From Yinghuangia seranimata (GTDB lineage: Bacteria > Actinomycetota > Actinomycetes > Streptomycetales > Streptomycetaceae): a stretch of 64,000 bases of DNA. This document shows, piece by piece, positions 52,421 to 61,077 of this stretch. The DNA lies in assembly GCF_029953285.1 (NCBI RefSeq), contig NZ_JASAOI010000014.1, positions 124,001 through 188,000 of the forward strand, written 5' to 3'. Below the pieces are notes generated by a model. The model did no database searches. It was not told the origin of the DNA and saw only the letters and a program-made list of their open reading frames with translations. Position 1 is the first letter of the stretch, and each line of letters opens with the position of its first letter. A program made the translations under genes and the position numbers.

Positions 52421-53997
52421 TTCACGATCCCCACGCCCGCCAGCGGCAGACGGCTGCTCGTGTAGTGCTGCGGCGCCCCGGACACGCCCTTGCGCACCAC
52501 GGTCAGCGTCTGGGCCTGGAACAGCCAGTCCGCCGCGGCGTCCTCCGACGCCTGGCGGCCGACCTTGCCCAGCAGGTCCACCCGGGTCTTCTCGTCCGGC
52601 GCGACGGTGGCCTGGGCGAACCAGTCCTGGACCTGCTTGTTGTCGTAGCCGAAGTAGTAGCCGGGGTTCGCGTAGTTGCCCAGGTCGCGGGCCTCGGCGT
52701 GGTTGACCAGACTCAGGTCGTAGTCCTTGTTGGTGTACACCTCGGTCAGCCAGGCGGTGAACTCCTGCTGCCTGACCGTCAGTTCGATGCCGGCCTTTTT
52801 GAAGTCGGAGACGAGGACGTCGCCGATCGCCGCCGGATAGATGCTCGGGATTTTCAGGGTCAGCTTGAGCCCGTCCGGGTAGCCCGCCGCGGCGAGCGCC
52901 TGCTTCGCCGCCGCCGGGTCGTAGCCGTCCACCGAGGTCAGGTCCTGGTACCACGGGTCGGACGTCGGCACAGGGCCGCCGACCCGGACCCCCGCCCCGC
53001 CCAGCGCCTGGATGAGCGCGGCCTTGTCGACCGCCCGGCGCAGCGCGTGCCGTACCGCAGGGTTGTTCAGCGGCGCCTTGGCGTTGTTGAACGCGAGCGT
53101 GTACTTGTCCGTCGTCGTGCCGCGCAGCACGGTGAAGCCCGCGTTGCCGGTGAACGGCTGGAGCAGGGTCGCGTCGGCGCTGGTCTGGACGTCGGTCTGC
53201 CCGGTCGACTCCGCGTTGTCGGCCGCGTTGCGGTCGGTGATGTACCGCAGCACCACCTTGGCCGACCTGGCCTTCGGCCCCGGCCCCTGGTACGCGTCGT
53301 TGCGCACCAGCGTGATCGCCGAACCCCGCTGCCAGGTCTCCAGCTTGAACGGCCCGGAGCCGTTCTCCGCGGCGTCCAGCTTCGTGAAGTCGGTGCCCTT
53401 CTTGTAGACGACGGCGGCGCGTTGGGTCAGCGCCCACGTCAGGTCGTTGTCGCGCTGTTTGAGGGTCAGGACGACGGTGCCGGGGTCGGGCGCCGCGGCG
53501 TTCGCGATCGAGCCGAGCGTCTTGGCGTTCGGCTGCTTGGAGCCGGGCGCCGTGGCCTGCCGCAGCGACCACACCACGTCGTCGGCGGTGAGCGGCGAAC
53601 CGTCGTGGAACGCCGCGCCCTTGGCCAGGTGGAAGGTGTAGGTCAGGCCGTCGGCGGACGTCTCGTACGACGCGGCCAGCGCCGGCACGATCTTGTTGTC
53701 CGCGTTGGTGTCGACGGTCAGCAGCCCCTGGTACACGTTGTCCAGCAGCAGCTGTTCCAGCGCCGCGCCGGCCGTCGTGGTGAGGTTCAGGCTGGTCGGT
53801 TCGAGGACGAGCCGGACGTTGACGGTGGCGTTGGGGTTGAGCGCCGAGTCGGGCGCGGCGGACGCGGCGCTCGTCTGACCGGGCACGCCCGCGCTCGGGT
53901 TCGCGGGATCGTCCGACGAACCGCCGGTGCCGCACGCGGCGGTCGCCAGGCCGGTGAGCACGAGGGCGGTCGCGAGACGGGGTATGGAGCGGCGCAT
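52417..53997 (-). CDS. Extracellular solute-binding lipoprotein, family 5 (peptide/opine-type)
   Basis: 526 residues. Lipobox signal (LVLTGLATAACGTGG) with lipidated Cys near 22, then an SBP_bac_5 domain: LLLDNVYQGLLTVD, PALAASYETSADGLTYTFHLAKGAAFHDGSPLTADDVVWSLRQA in order, and ALRRAVDKAALIQALGG. It captures the importer's substrate, usually a di- or oligopeptide, nickel chelate or opine-like amino acid. The operon context suggests an organosulfur compound, which is inference. A 120-bp gap separates it from the hydrolase gene. Confidence 0.92.
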   Translation of the reverse strand: MRRSIPRLATALVLTGLATAACGTGGSSDDPANPSAGVPGQTSAASAAPDSALNPNATVNVRLVLEPTSLNLTTTAGAALEQLLLDNVYQGLLTVDTNADNKIVPALAASYETSADGLTYTFHLAKGAAFHDGSPLTADDVVWSLRQATAPGSKQPNAKTLGSIANAAAPDPGTVVLTLKQRDNDLTWALTQRAAVVYKKGTDFTKLDAAENGSGPFKLETWQRGSAITLVRNDAYQGPGPKARSAKVVLRYITDRNAADNAESTGQTDVQTSADATLLQPFTGNAGFTVLRGTTTDKYTLAFNNAKAPLNNPAVRHALRRAVDKAALIQALGGAGVRVGGPVPTSDPWYQDLTSVDGYDPAAAKQALAAAGYPDGLKLTLKIPSIYPAAIGDVLVSDFKKAGIELTVRQQEFTAWLTEVYTNKDYDLSLVNHAEARDLGNYANPGYYFGYDNKQVQDWFAQATVAPDEKTRVDLLGKVGRQASEDAAADWLFQAQTLTVVRKGVSGAPQHYTSSRLPLAGVGIVK

Positions 53998-54117
53998 GGT
54001 GGACTGATCTCCTTGCGAGTGGGTGCGCGGATGCGCGGGGGGATGGTGGAGAGGAAGCCGCGCGGGCGGGACGCCGGTGCGGAGACGGGGTGCGAGGGCC
54101 GGCGGAGCCGGGCCGGG

Positions 54118-54996
54118 TCAGTCGGTGGTGTGGGTGCGGACGAACGCCCCGAACTCGGCGTACACGTCGGCCCGGTCGGTCTCGGCCAGGACGTTGTGCC
54201 GGTCCTCGGGGAAGACCCGGGCGCGCGCGTCGGGCAGCCGGGCGGCGGTCGCCTCGACGGCCGCGGCGGGGGCCAGGTCGTCGGCGCCGCCGTGGAGGAA
54301 CAGCACGGGCAGCGTCACCCGGCCCGACGCGACCGCGTCGGCGATGCGCCTTCCGGCGGCCTCCAGCGCGTCGAGGGTCTCGTAGCGCAGGCCGCCGTCC
54401 CACACCAGCGGGTCGTTGCGGACCTGTTCGGCGTACGCGGCGTCGCCGCACAGCTCGGACGGGTCCTTGCGCAGGTCCATCGGGTCGATGCCGTGCTCGT
54501 CGAGGAGCGCGCGCAGGCCGCCCTTGGGGCCCGCGTCCGGATCGCCCATGCCGACGCTCGCACCCGCCAGGACGAGCGCGCGTGCGTGCGCTGCCGCCGG
54601 GCGTTCCGCCGCAAGTAGCAGGGAGACGGCGGAGCCCAGTGAGTGACCCGCGATCACCAGGGGAACCCCCGGACGCTCGGCGGCGATCCGGGCCAGCACC
54701 AGTTCGGCGTCGTCCGCGACCGCGTCGACGCTCTCCACCAGCACGCGCGTGCCGTCGCTGAGCCCGTGCCCGATGTGGTCGGGCGCCCACAGCTCCACGC
54801 CGTCCGCGGTCAGGTGCTCGGCGAGCGGGCCGTACAGCCCCGCGTACTCGCCCAGGCCGTGCAGGAACAGCACGACCGCTGCGGGCTCGGCGTCGGCCGG
54901 GCTCCACACGCGCACGTGGACCTGGCCGCGGGCGCCGGTCAGGCGCTCCTCGCGCGGCGTCGCGTGCGCCGGCCGACCTGTGTGATGAACCGTCAT
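54118..54996 (-). CDS. Alpha/beta hydrolase (monoacylglycerol lipase-like)
   Basis: 292-residue hydrolase_4-type protein. HGLGEYAGLY near 46, nucleophile Ser119 in GHSLGS, the acid in LHGGADDLAP and the His in EDRHNVLAE. Cytoplasmic. The ATG overlaps the stop of the 2OG-MetY fusion gene (ATGA), so it is part of that operon. Substrate likely an ester or amide entering through the importer, not necessarily a lipid. Confidence 0.88.
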   Translation of the reverse strand: MTVHHTGRPAHATPREERLTGARGQVHVRVWSPADAEPAAVVLFLHGLGEYAGLYGPLAEHLTADGVELWAPDHIGHGLSDGTRVLVESVDAVADDAELVLARIAAERPGVPLVIAGHSLGSAVSLLLAAERPAAAHARALVLAGASVGMGDPDAGPKGGLRALLDEHGIDPMDLRKDPSELCGDAAYAEQVRNDPLVWDGGLRYETLDALEAAGRRIADAVASGRVTLPVLFLHGGADDLAPAAAVEATAARLPDARARVFPEDRHNVLAETDRADVYAEFGAFVRTHTTD

Positions 54997-57422
54997 GAGC
55001 GGGCCTCCGCGGCCGAGTCGAGGCCGCGACGCAGGTCGGCGAGGAGGTCGCCGATGCCTTCGAGGCCGATGGACAACCGGACGAGCCCGGGGGAGACCCC
55101 GGCGAGACGCTGCTGCCCGGCGTCCAACTGCGCGTGCGTCGTGGACGCGGGATGGATCGCCAGGCTGCGCGCGTCGCCGATGTTGGCCAAGTGGCTGAAC
55201 AACCGCAAGCCCTCCACGAACCGGCGGCCCGCCTCGGCACCGCCCGCCAGGTCGACGGCCAGCACCGCGCCCGCGCCGCGCGGCAGATACCGCTTGGCCG
55301 CCGCGTGCCACGGGCTCGACGGCAGGCTGGGGTGGTCCACCCGCTGGACACCGGGCCGCGCCGCCAGCCACGCCGCGACCGTCGCGGCGTTCTCGGTGTG
55401 CCGGGTGATCCGCAGCGACAGCGTCTCCAGGCCCTGGAGCAGCAGGAAGCTGTTGAGCGGCGACACCGCCGGGCCGAGGTCGCGCAGCAGCCGCACCCGC
55501 AGGCGCAGCGCGTACGCCACGCCGTCCGCGCCGAACCGCTCCCAGAACGCCAGGCCGTGGTACGTCGGATCAGGTGCCGTCAGCCCCGGCCACCGCTCCG
55601 GTGCCGCGCCGAAGTCGAACCGGCCGCCGTCCACGACGACGCCGCCGATCGCGGTGCCGTGCCCGCCGAGGAACTTGGTCGTCGAATGCACGACGATGTC
55701 GGCGCCGTGTTCGAGCGGCCGCAGCAGGTAGGGCGTGGGCACGGTGTTGTCGACGACCAGCGGGACGCCGGCCTCGTGCGCGACCTCGGCGACGGCCGCG
55801 ATGTCGAGGACGTTGCCGCGCGGATTGCCGATGCTCTCGCCGAACAGCGCCCGGGTCTGCGGCCGGACGGCGGCGCGCCACGCGCCGACGTCGTCGGGGT
55901 CGTCGACGAACGACACCGCGACGCCCAGGTCCGCGAAGGTGTGTTCGAGGAGCGTGCGGGTCCCGCCGTACAGCGACGCCGCCGCGACGACGTGGTCGCC
56001 GGCGCGGGCGAGGTTGAGCAGCGCCAGCGTGGTCGCGGCCTGGCCGCTGCCGACCGCGACGGCCGCCGTTCCGCCCTCCAGCGCGGCGATGCGCTCCTCG
56101 ACGACGGACGTGGTCGGGTTGGACAGCCGGGTGTAGGCGTGCGTCTTCAGGTCGGTGAGCGCGAACGCGTCGGCGGCGTGCGCGGCATCGCGGAACACGT
56201 AGCTGCTGGTCAGGTAGACCGGGACGGCGCGGGCGCCGGTCGCGGGGTCGGGGCGGGCCCCGGCGTGCACCTGGAGGGTGTCGAACGACAGTGTGGGACG
56301 GCCGGGTTCGGGCTCCTCAAGCGGCTCGGGCGGCGCTGCCGCCGTGGACCCGGCCGCTGCGGGCACCAGGTCCGACCACCACCGCTCCACCACCCGAGGG
56401 TGCGAACGCAGCCAGCCCAGCAGCGCGTTCTCGCCGTACGCCGGCTTGAGCGGGTTGTCCGGGTCCTCCGTCACCCCGTCCGCCTCGGCCGCCAACGCGG
56501 CCGGGAGCGTGAGGGGTTCGACGACCGCGTCCAGACGCGGGCCGAGGAAGAACGGCAGCGAGTAGCGGTCCACGCCGGACGGCGGGGCGACCACGCGGTG
56601 CCGGGTGGCACGCAGGTAGCCGCGCGTCGCGATCTCCAGCATCTCGCCGATGTTGAACACGAACGAGTCCGGCAGCGGCGCCGCGTCGATCCACGAGCCG
56701 TCGCGCGCCTGCACCTGGAGACCGCCGACGTCGTCCTGCTGGAGCAGCGCGAGGTAGCCGTAGTCCTTGTGCGCGCCCACCCCCTGCTCGACGTCCGCCG
56801 CCGGGCGCCCCGGGTAGTGCACGACCTTGACGTGCACGGCCGCCTCGTCGTCGAACCAGCGGTCGAAGTAGCCGTCGTCCTGCCCGAGCGCGGCGGCCAG
56901 CGCGCGCAGGACCTCGCGGCTGACCCGCAGCGCCTCGGCCTGCCAGCGCAGCACGACGTCCTTGAGCGCCGGCAGGGCGGTCGGCCACTGGTTCGGGCCG
57001 ACCAGGCGCAGGTACGCCGGATCGTCCGGGCCGAGGTCGAGCGCCGGGCGCTCGGGGCCGATGTCCAGCTGCTCGCGCCAGTCGGGGCCGCCCGCGGTGT
57101 ACTCGGTGCCGGTGCGCGTGTAGCCGCGGAACTGCGGGGACCGCACGTTCTCGATCTCCAGGCGCTGTTCCTCGGGGAGCGCGAAGAACTCGCGGGCCAC
57201 GTCGTACGCCTGGCGGCGCAGCGCCGGGTCGACGCCGTGGCCGACCACGTAGAAGAAGCCGATCTCGCGGGCGGCGCGGCGTAGTTCGTCGAGCAGGGCG
57301 GCGCGCTCGGCGGCGGGGCCGCGGAAGCGCGAGATGTCGATCACCGGCAGTGCGGCCGGCGCCGGGGCGGGCGCGGCCGGGTCGGCGGAGGGCGTGCTGG
57401 GACGGGGGGCGACGGTCGTCAT
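54993..57422 (-). CDS. Fusion: IPNS-like Fe(II)/2OG oxygenase plus O-acetylhomoserine sulfhydrylase
   Basis: 809 residues joining two enzymes. Residues about 24-350 are an isopenicillin-N-synthase-family dioxygenase: DIOX_N start LPVIDISRFRG, iron ligands His218 and Asp220 (AHKDYGYL) and His275 (RATRHRV), and 2OG-anchoring Arg286/Ser288 (DRYSLPFF). After a Pro/Glu/Ala linker (about 352-376) comes a full-length MetY: FDTLQVHAGARPDP, SGQAATTLALLNLA, NTVPTPYLLRP and PLP Lys583 (HSTTKFLGGHGTA). All catalytic residues are intact, so both halves should work. The MetY half closely resembles the standalone MetY at 61322. Context: organosulfur uptake operon; see findings. Confidence 0.93.
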   Translation of the reverse strand: MTTVAPRPSTPSADPAAPAPAPAALPVIDISRFRGPAAERAALLDELRRAAREIGFFYVVGHGVDPALRRQAYDVAREFFALPEEQRLEIENVRSPQFRGYTRTGTEYTAGGPDWREQLDIGPERPALDLGPDDPAYLRLVGPNQWPTALPALKDVVLRWQAEALRVSREVLRALAAALGQDDGYFDRWFDDEAAVHVKVVHYPGRPAADVEQGVGAHKDYGYLALLQQDDVGGLQVQARDGSWIDAAPLPDSFVFNIGEMLEIATRGYLRATRHRVVAPPSGVDRYSLPFFLGPRLDAVVEPLTLPAALAAEADGVTEDPDNPLKPAYGENALLGWLRSHPRVVERWWSDLVPAAAGSTAAAPPEPLEEPEPGRPTLSFDTLQVHAGARPDPATGARAVPVYLTSSYVFRDAAHAADAFALTDLKTHAYTRLSNPTTSVVEERIAALEGGTAAVAVGSGQAATTLALLNLARAGDHVVAAASLYGGTRTLLEHTFADLGVAVSFVDDPDDVGAWRAAVRPQTRALFGESIGNPRGNVLDIAAVAEVAHEAGVPLVVDNTVPTPYLLRPLEHGADIVVHSTTKFLGGHGTAIGGVVVDGGRFDFGAAPERWPGLTAPDPTYHGLAFWERFGADGVAYALRLRVRLLRDLGPAVSPLNSFLLLQGLETLSLRITRHTENAATVAAWLAARPGVQRVDHPSLPSSPWHAAAKRYLPRGAGAVLAVDLAGGAEAGRRFVEGLRLFSHLANIGDARSLAIHPASTTHAQLDAGQQRLAGVSPGLVRLSIGLEGIGDLLADLRRGLDSAAEARS

Positions 57423-57570
57423 GACGGTTCCTCGTGCGGCGAGTCAGCGCGATATGCCGGTACGCCGACGGGAGTTCCGCGGCGGGGGCATCGGACGGCT
57501 CGTATGCCGGGCACCGCGGACCCCGTACCCCCGGAACGCGGGGGCGGGGGCGGCGGTGCGCGGACGCGCG

Positions 57571-57657
57571 TCAGCGACAGATCTGGTCGAAGTGGTCGGC
57601 GCGGCGCCCGGCCCAGAACGGGTCGAGGAGCGCGGACAGGATCTGTGGCGAGGCCAT
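57571..57657 (-). CDS. Short leader-type ORF upstream of the 2OG-MetY fusion
   Basis: 28 codons from ATG 57657, beginning MASPQILSALLDPFWAGRR and ending ADHFDQICR before TGA. A short ORF ending in Ile-Cys-Arg, 148 bp upstream of a sulfur-amino-acid gene, matches the pattern of actinobacterial leader peptides that sense cysteinyl-tRNA. No Shine-Dalgarno is visible. It could instead be a small regulatory protein; too short for family tests by eye. Confidence 0.5.
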   Translation of the reverse strand: MASPQILSALLDPFWAGRRADHFDQICR

Positions 57658-57695
57658 GGCGGCGATGAAAGCACGTGCGGAGCGCCGTCGTCCAC

Positions 57696-57715
57696 TTGTG
57701 AACACGGTGCTAACA
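57696..57715. promoter_or_regulatory. Bipartite motif, copy 1 (shared with the metY locus)
   Basis: TTGTGAACAC at 57696-57705 followed, after three bases, by GCTAACA to 57715. Seventeen of twenty positions match the copy at 60987-61006. It lies 38 bp upstream of the leader ORF, inverted relative to that transcript. Confidence 0.5.
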
Positions 57716-57744
57716 GGCGGGGGTGCCCGGAGCGCCCGCGCGGG

Positions 57745-58689
57745 TCAGCCGCCGGCCACACGTCCCGGGAACGCCCCGGCCTCCGCGCGCTCGGTCAACC
57801 GGTCGATCACGAGCGCGAGCGGCGGCCAGTCGCGGTGTCCGAGGCGGGTCACGGCGTACGCGCGCATGTACACGGCCGGATCCTCGAGCGGTACGACCCG
57901 CACCCCGGCGGTCGTCGGGCGGTCCTGCGGGAGCAGGCCCACGCCCAGGCCCGCGGTGATCAGCTCCTCGACCAGGTCGAGGCTGTCCGCGCGGTGCGTG
58001 ACGTGGGGTGTGAAGTCCGCCAGCGCGCCGATCCTGCGGGCCACTTCCTCGTCGGCGGTGTTGCGCGAGTTGACGATCCACTCGCGCTCCCGGAAGCGCG
58101 CGAACAGCTCGGGCGAGGTCCGCGCCCCGGCGCACGCGGCGGCCTCCTCCGCCGGGACGCCGAGGCCCCACCGGGTCCGCCACAGCGGCGTCACCGCGAG
58201 CGCGGGGTCGGGCGGCGCGGGGGACAGGTTGTAGTCGTAGACCAGCGCCAGGTCGACCTCGTCGGCGGCCAGCATGCCGAGCGCCTCGGCCGGCTCGTGC
58301 TCGCGCACCAGGACGTGCACGCGCGGGTGGCTGCCGGAGAGCTCCCGCAGCACCGGCAGCAGGCTCCCGCTGACCGCCGTCTGGAAGCCGCCCACCCGTA
58401 CCGTGCCGTTCGGCTCGGCGGTCGGCCCCAGGTCGCGGCGCGCGGCCTCGACGGCGGCCAGGATCGTCACCGCGTGCTCGGCCAGCCGCCGCCCGTACGG
58501 GGTCAGCCGCACCCGGCGCCCGTCCGGCTCGAACAGCGGCGCGCCCATCTCGTGCGCGAGCACCGCGAGCTGCTGCGACACCGTGGAGGTGGTGGTGTGC
58601 ATCACCTCCGCGACGGCGCGCATCGACCCCAGGCGCTCCAGCTCGGCCAGCATCTCCAGGCGGCGGGTCTCCATCTCCCTATTGTCCAT
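57745..58689 (-). CDS. LysR family transcriptional regulator
   Basis: 314 residues: LysR HTH (RRLEMLAELERLGSMRAVAEVMHTTTSTVSQQLAVLAHEMGAPLFEPDGRRVRLTPYG in sequence) and substrate domain (GTVRVGGFQTAVSGSLLPVLREL, ITAGLGVGLLPQDRP). ATG 58689 overlaps the LysR box; ATG 58674 (METRRLEM) would place the box upstream of the gene and is a good alternative. Divergent from an EamA exporter, the classic LysR target layout; it also lies directly upstream of the 2OG-MetY operon on the same strand. Confidence 0.88.
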   Translation of the reverse strand: MDNREMETRRLEMLAELERLGSMRAVAEVMHTTTSTVSQQLAVLAHEMGAPLFEPDGRRVRLTPYGRRLAEHAVTILAAVEAARRDLGPTAEPNGTVRVGGFQTAVSGSLLPVLRELSGSHPRVHVLVREHEPAEALGMLAADEVDLALVYDYNLSPAPPDPALAVTPLWRTRWGLGVPAEEAAACAGARTSPELFARFREREWIVNSRNTADEEVARRIGALADFTPHVTHRADSLDLVEELITAGLGVGLLPQDRPTTAGVRVVPLEDPAVYMRAYAVTRLGHRDWPPLALVIDRLTERAEAGAFPGRVAGG

Positions 58690-58707
58690 GATTCGTGAAC
58701 GGATCAT
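58688..58707. promoter_or_regulatory. Putative LysR box
   Basis: ATGAT-N10-ATCAT, fitting the LysR T-N11-A rule, in the divergent lysR/eamA region about 50 bp before the EamA start. Expected to be the main recognition site. Confidence 0.6.
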
Positions 58708-58757
58708 CAATAATCAGCACGTGGACGCGAATGATCGTTCGGCGGTCTACTCGGGGC

Positions 58758-59729
58758 ATGACGACGAAAGAAGCGGTGTCGGGGACCCGCACGGCCCGGC
58801 CCGCCCTCGGCGGCGCCCAGGGCGGGGCGCTCATGGCCGTGGGCGCCATGCTCTGCGTGCAGACCGGGCTGGCCGTGTCGGTGCAGCTCTTCGACCGAAT
58901 AGGCCCGCTGGGCGCGACCTGGCTGCGCCTCATGTGCGCGGGCGTGATCCTGCTCGTCCTGGTCCGGCCCAAGCCCTCCGACTTCGCCCGCCGCGACCTG
59001 CTCGCCTGCATGGGCCTCGGCGTCGTCACCGCCGGCATGATGCTGCTCTTCATGAGCGCCGCCGCGCGGATCCCACTCGGCACCGCCAGCGCGCTGGAGT
59101 TCCTCGGCCCGCTCGGCGTCTCCCTGTACGCGGCCCGCGGCCGGGCCCGGATCTGGGCGCTGCCCGCCGCGGCCGGCGTCGTCCTGCTCACCGAGCCGTG
59201 GCACGGCGGCGTCGACGGGGTCGGCGTCGCCTGCGCGCTGGGCGCGGCCGTCGGCTGGGCCGGCTACATCCTGCTGACGCAGCACGTCGGCGACAAGGTC
59301 ACCGGGCTCAAGGGCCTCGCCGTGTCGCTGCCCACCGCGGCGGTCGTCGCCACCTTCGTCGCCGCGCCCACCGAGGCGGGCGACCTGACCTGGCAGCTGC
59401 TCGGCATCGGGCTGGCGCTCGCGGTGCTGCACCCCGTCCTGCCGTTCAGCCTCGAGGTGGCCGCGCTGCGGCGGCTGGCCGCCAACGCGTTCGGCGTGCT
59501 GATGAGCGTGGAGCCGGCCATCGCGGTCGTCATCGGCCTGGTGATCCTCGGCCAGGTGCCGGGTCCGCTGTCCGTGGTGGGCGTCCTGCTCGTGGTCGGC
59601 GCGGGGATGGCGGCGACGCGCGGCGGGGCCCGGGACTCGGCCGCGGCCTCCGTGGACGTCCAGACCGACCTGCCGGCCGCGCTGCCGCGTCCGGCCGACG
59701 GCAACAGGCGGCCCGCGTACGTCGATTAG
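58758..59729 (+). CDS. EamA (DMT) family amino acid/metabolite exporter
   Basis: 323 residues with ten TM helices in two EamA repeats: [39 protein letters not shown] opening, [18 protein letters not shown], and [37 protein letters not shown] in the second half. Closest in type to RhtA/YddG-like homoserine, threonine or aromatic amino acid exporters. In a region of homoserine-derived metabolism, export of homoserine or a sulfur amino acid is plausible. ATG 58758 chosen over an upstream ATG at 58695 inside the LysR box region. Confidence 0.87.
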   Translation: MTTKEAVSGTRTARPALGGAQGGALMAVGAMLCVQTGLAVSVQLFDRIGPLGATWLRLMCAGVILLVLVRPKPSDFARRDLLACMGLGVVTAGMMLLFMSAAARIPLGTASALEFLGPLGVSLYAARGRARIWALPAAAGVVLLTEPWHGGVDGVGVACALGAAVGWAGYILLTQHVGDKVTGLKGLAVSLPTAAVVATFVAAPTEAGDLTWQLLGIGLALAVLHPVLPFSLEVAALRRLAANAFGVLMSVEPAIAVVIGLVILGQVPGPLSVVGVLLVVGAGMAATRGGARDSAAASVDVQTDLPAALPRPADGNRRPAYVD

Positions 59730-59756
59730 CATGCCATCCGACCCGAGGAGGCCGGA

Positions 59757-60977
59757 GTGGCACACGCGGACCACAGCGAAGAGCCCCGGAGCGACGGCCC
59801 GTTGGCGGGCGTGACCGTCGTCAGCCTCGAACAGGCCGTGTCCGCACCGATGTGCACGCGCACCCTCGGGGACTTCGGCGCCCGCGTCATCAAGGTCGAG
59901 CACCCGCGCGGCGGCGACTTCGCCCGCCACTACGACGACGTCGTGCACGGCCAGGCCGCGCACTTCGTGTGGCTCAACCGCGGCAAGGAGTCGGTCGCGC
60001 TCGACGTCAAGGACCCCGGCGGCGTCGCCGTCCTGCACCGCCTCCTCGGGCGCGCCGACGTCCTCGTCTCCAACCTCGCCCCGGGCGCCGCCGGCAGGCT
60101 CGGGCTCGGCCGCGACGCCCTCGCCGCACGCCACCCCGACCTGATCGCCGTCGAGATCGACGGCTACGGCGCCGGGGGACCGCTCTCCGGCAAACGCGCC
60201 TACGACCTGCTGGTGCAGGCCGAGTCCGGGGCGTGCTCGATCACCGGCCACCCGGGCGCGCCGGCCAAGCCCGGGCCGCCGATGGCCGACGTGTGCACCG
60301 GCCTGTACGGGGCGATCTCGGTCCTCGCGCTGCTGGCCGGGCGCGGACGCGGGCGACCCGTGGACCCGACCGTGTCGGTGAGCATGTTCGACACCATGGC
60401 CGAACTCATGGGCTACGCGCTCACCTACACCCGGCACACCGGCGTCGACCAGGAGCCGCGCGGCATGGGCTCGCCCGCGGTCGCCCCGTACGGCGCCTAC
60501 CCGACCGCCGACGGCCACACCGTCGTCCTCGGCACCACCAACGACCGCGAATGGCAGCGCCTGGCCGACGAGTTGCTGGAACGCCCCGGCCTGGCCGCCG
60601 ACCCGCGCTACACCGCCAACGCCGACCGCGTCCGGCACCGCGACGCGCTGGACGAGGCCATCGCCGCATGGTGCGCCCGCCACAAGCTGGCCGACATCCA
60701 GGCCCGCGCCGACGCGGCCGGCATCGGCAACTCCCGCTACAACACGCCGAGCGACGTCCTCGCCCACCCGCACCTCGCGGCCCGCGGCCGCTGGCAGACC
60801 GTCGCCACGCCGGGCGGCGACGTACCGGCGCTGCTGCCGCCGCCGGTGATCCCCGGCTACACCCCGCCCATGGGCGCGATCCCGGCCCTGGGCGAGCACA
60901 CCGCAGCCGTTCTGGCCGAACTGGGCTACGACGACGCCGAGATCGCCGACCTGCGGACCCGCGGAGCGATCGGCTGA
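59757..60977 (+). CDS. CaiB/BaiF (family III) CoA-transferase
   Basis: 406 residues of the family III CoA-transferase type: LAGVTVVSLEQAVSAPMCTRTLGDFGARVIKVE, RGKESVALDVKDPGG, SNLAPGAAGRLGLG, catalytic Asp178 (PPMADVCTGLYGA) and the NGRWQ-like end RGRWQTVATPGG. Transfers CoA between carboxylates; substrate unknown. GTG 59757 follows GAGGAGG. It starts 27 bp after the EamA gene, so cotranscription is likely. Confidence 0.87.
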   Translation: MAHADHSEEPRSDGPLAGVTVVSLEQAVSAPMCTRTLGDFGARVIKVEHPRGGDFARHYDDVVHGQAAHFVWLNRGKESVALDVKDPGGVAVLHRLLGRADVLVSNLAPGAAGRLGLGRDALAARHPDLIAVEIDGYGAGGPLSGKRAYDLLVQAESGACSITGHPGAPAKPGPPMADVCTGLYGAISVLALLAGRGRGRPVDPTVSVSMFDTMAELMGYALTYTRHTGVDQEPRGMGSPAVAPYGAYPTADGHTVVLGTTNDREWQRLADELLERPGLAADPRYTANADRVRHRDALDEAIAAWCARHKLADIQARADAAGIGNSRYNTPSDVLAHPHLAARGRWQTVATPGGDVPALLPPPVIPGYTPPMGAIPALGEHTAAVLAELGYDDAEIADLRTRGAIG

Positions 60978-60986
60978 GCCCGCGAG

Positions 60987-61006
60987 TTGTGAACACCGCG
61001 CGAACA
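60987..61006. promoter_or_regulatory. Bipartite motif, copy 2 (metY locus)
   Basis: TTGTGAACAC at 60987-60996 then GCGAACA at 61000-61006, matching the copy at 57696-57715 in 17 of 20 positions. It lies 71 bp upstream of the metY leader ORF. Confidence 0.5.
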
Positions 61007-61065
61007 CCCTGTTGCGCGATCCGCGACACGCCGGAAAACGCCTGGTCGGCGCCGGTCGCGCCGCC

Positions 61066-61071
61066 TACGCT
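61066..61071 (+). promoter_or_regulatory. Putative -10 box of the metY leader transcript
   Basis: TACGCT ends six bases before the leader ATG, which would put transcription start at or next to the A of ATG (leaderless). No convincing -35 box. Confidence 0.5.
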
Positions 61072-61077
61072 CACGGC

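Larger units (their letters stand above)
57423..57744. other. Leader region of the 2OG-MetY operon
   Basis: 322 bp between the fusion gene and the end of lysR, same strand. It holds a 28-residue leader-type ORF (57571-57657), the motif at 57696-57715 and, between leader and fusion gene, GC-rich sequence with several weak hairpins but no single clear attenuator. Confidence 0.55.

Noticed and set aside
49969-54618. 1549-codon plus-strand open frame across the importer operon
   Set aside because: Spans several real minus-strand genes with full ABC and SBP motifs; its translation is low-complexity Arg/Ala/Val.
51851-55351. 1166-codon minus-strand frame across SBP, hydrolase and MetY
   Set aside because: Most of it is out of frame with three well-supported genes; only its last 189 codons fit a coupled ORF and are reported separately.
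57423-57570. SAM riboswitch before the 2OG-MetY fusion
   Set aside because: I looked for SAM-I, SAM-II and SAM-IV core patterns here and before metY and did not find them; leader ORFs fit better.
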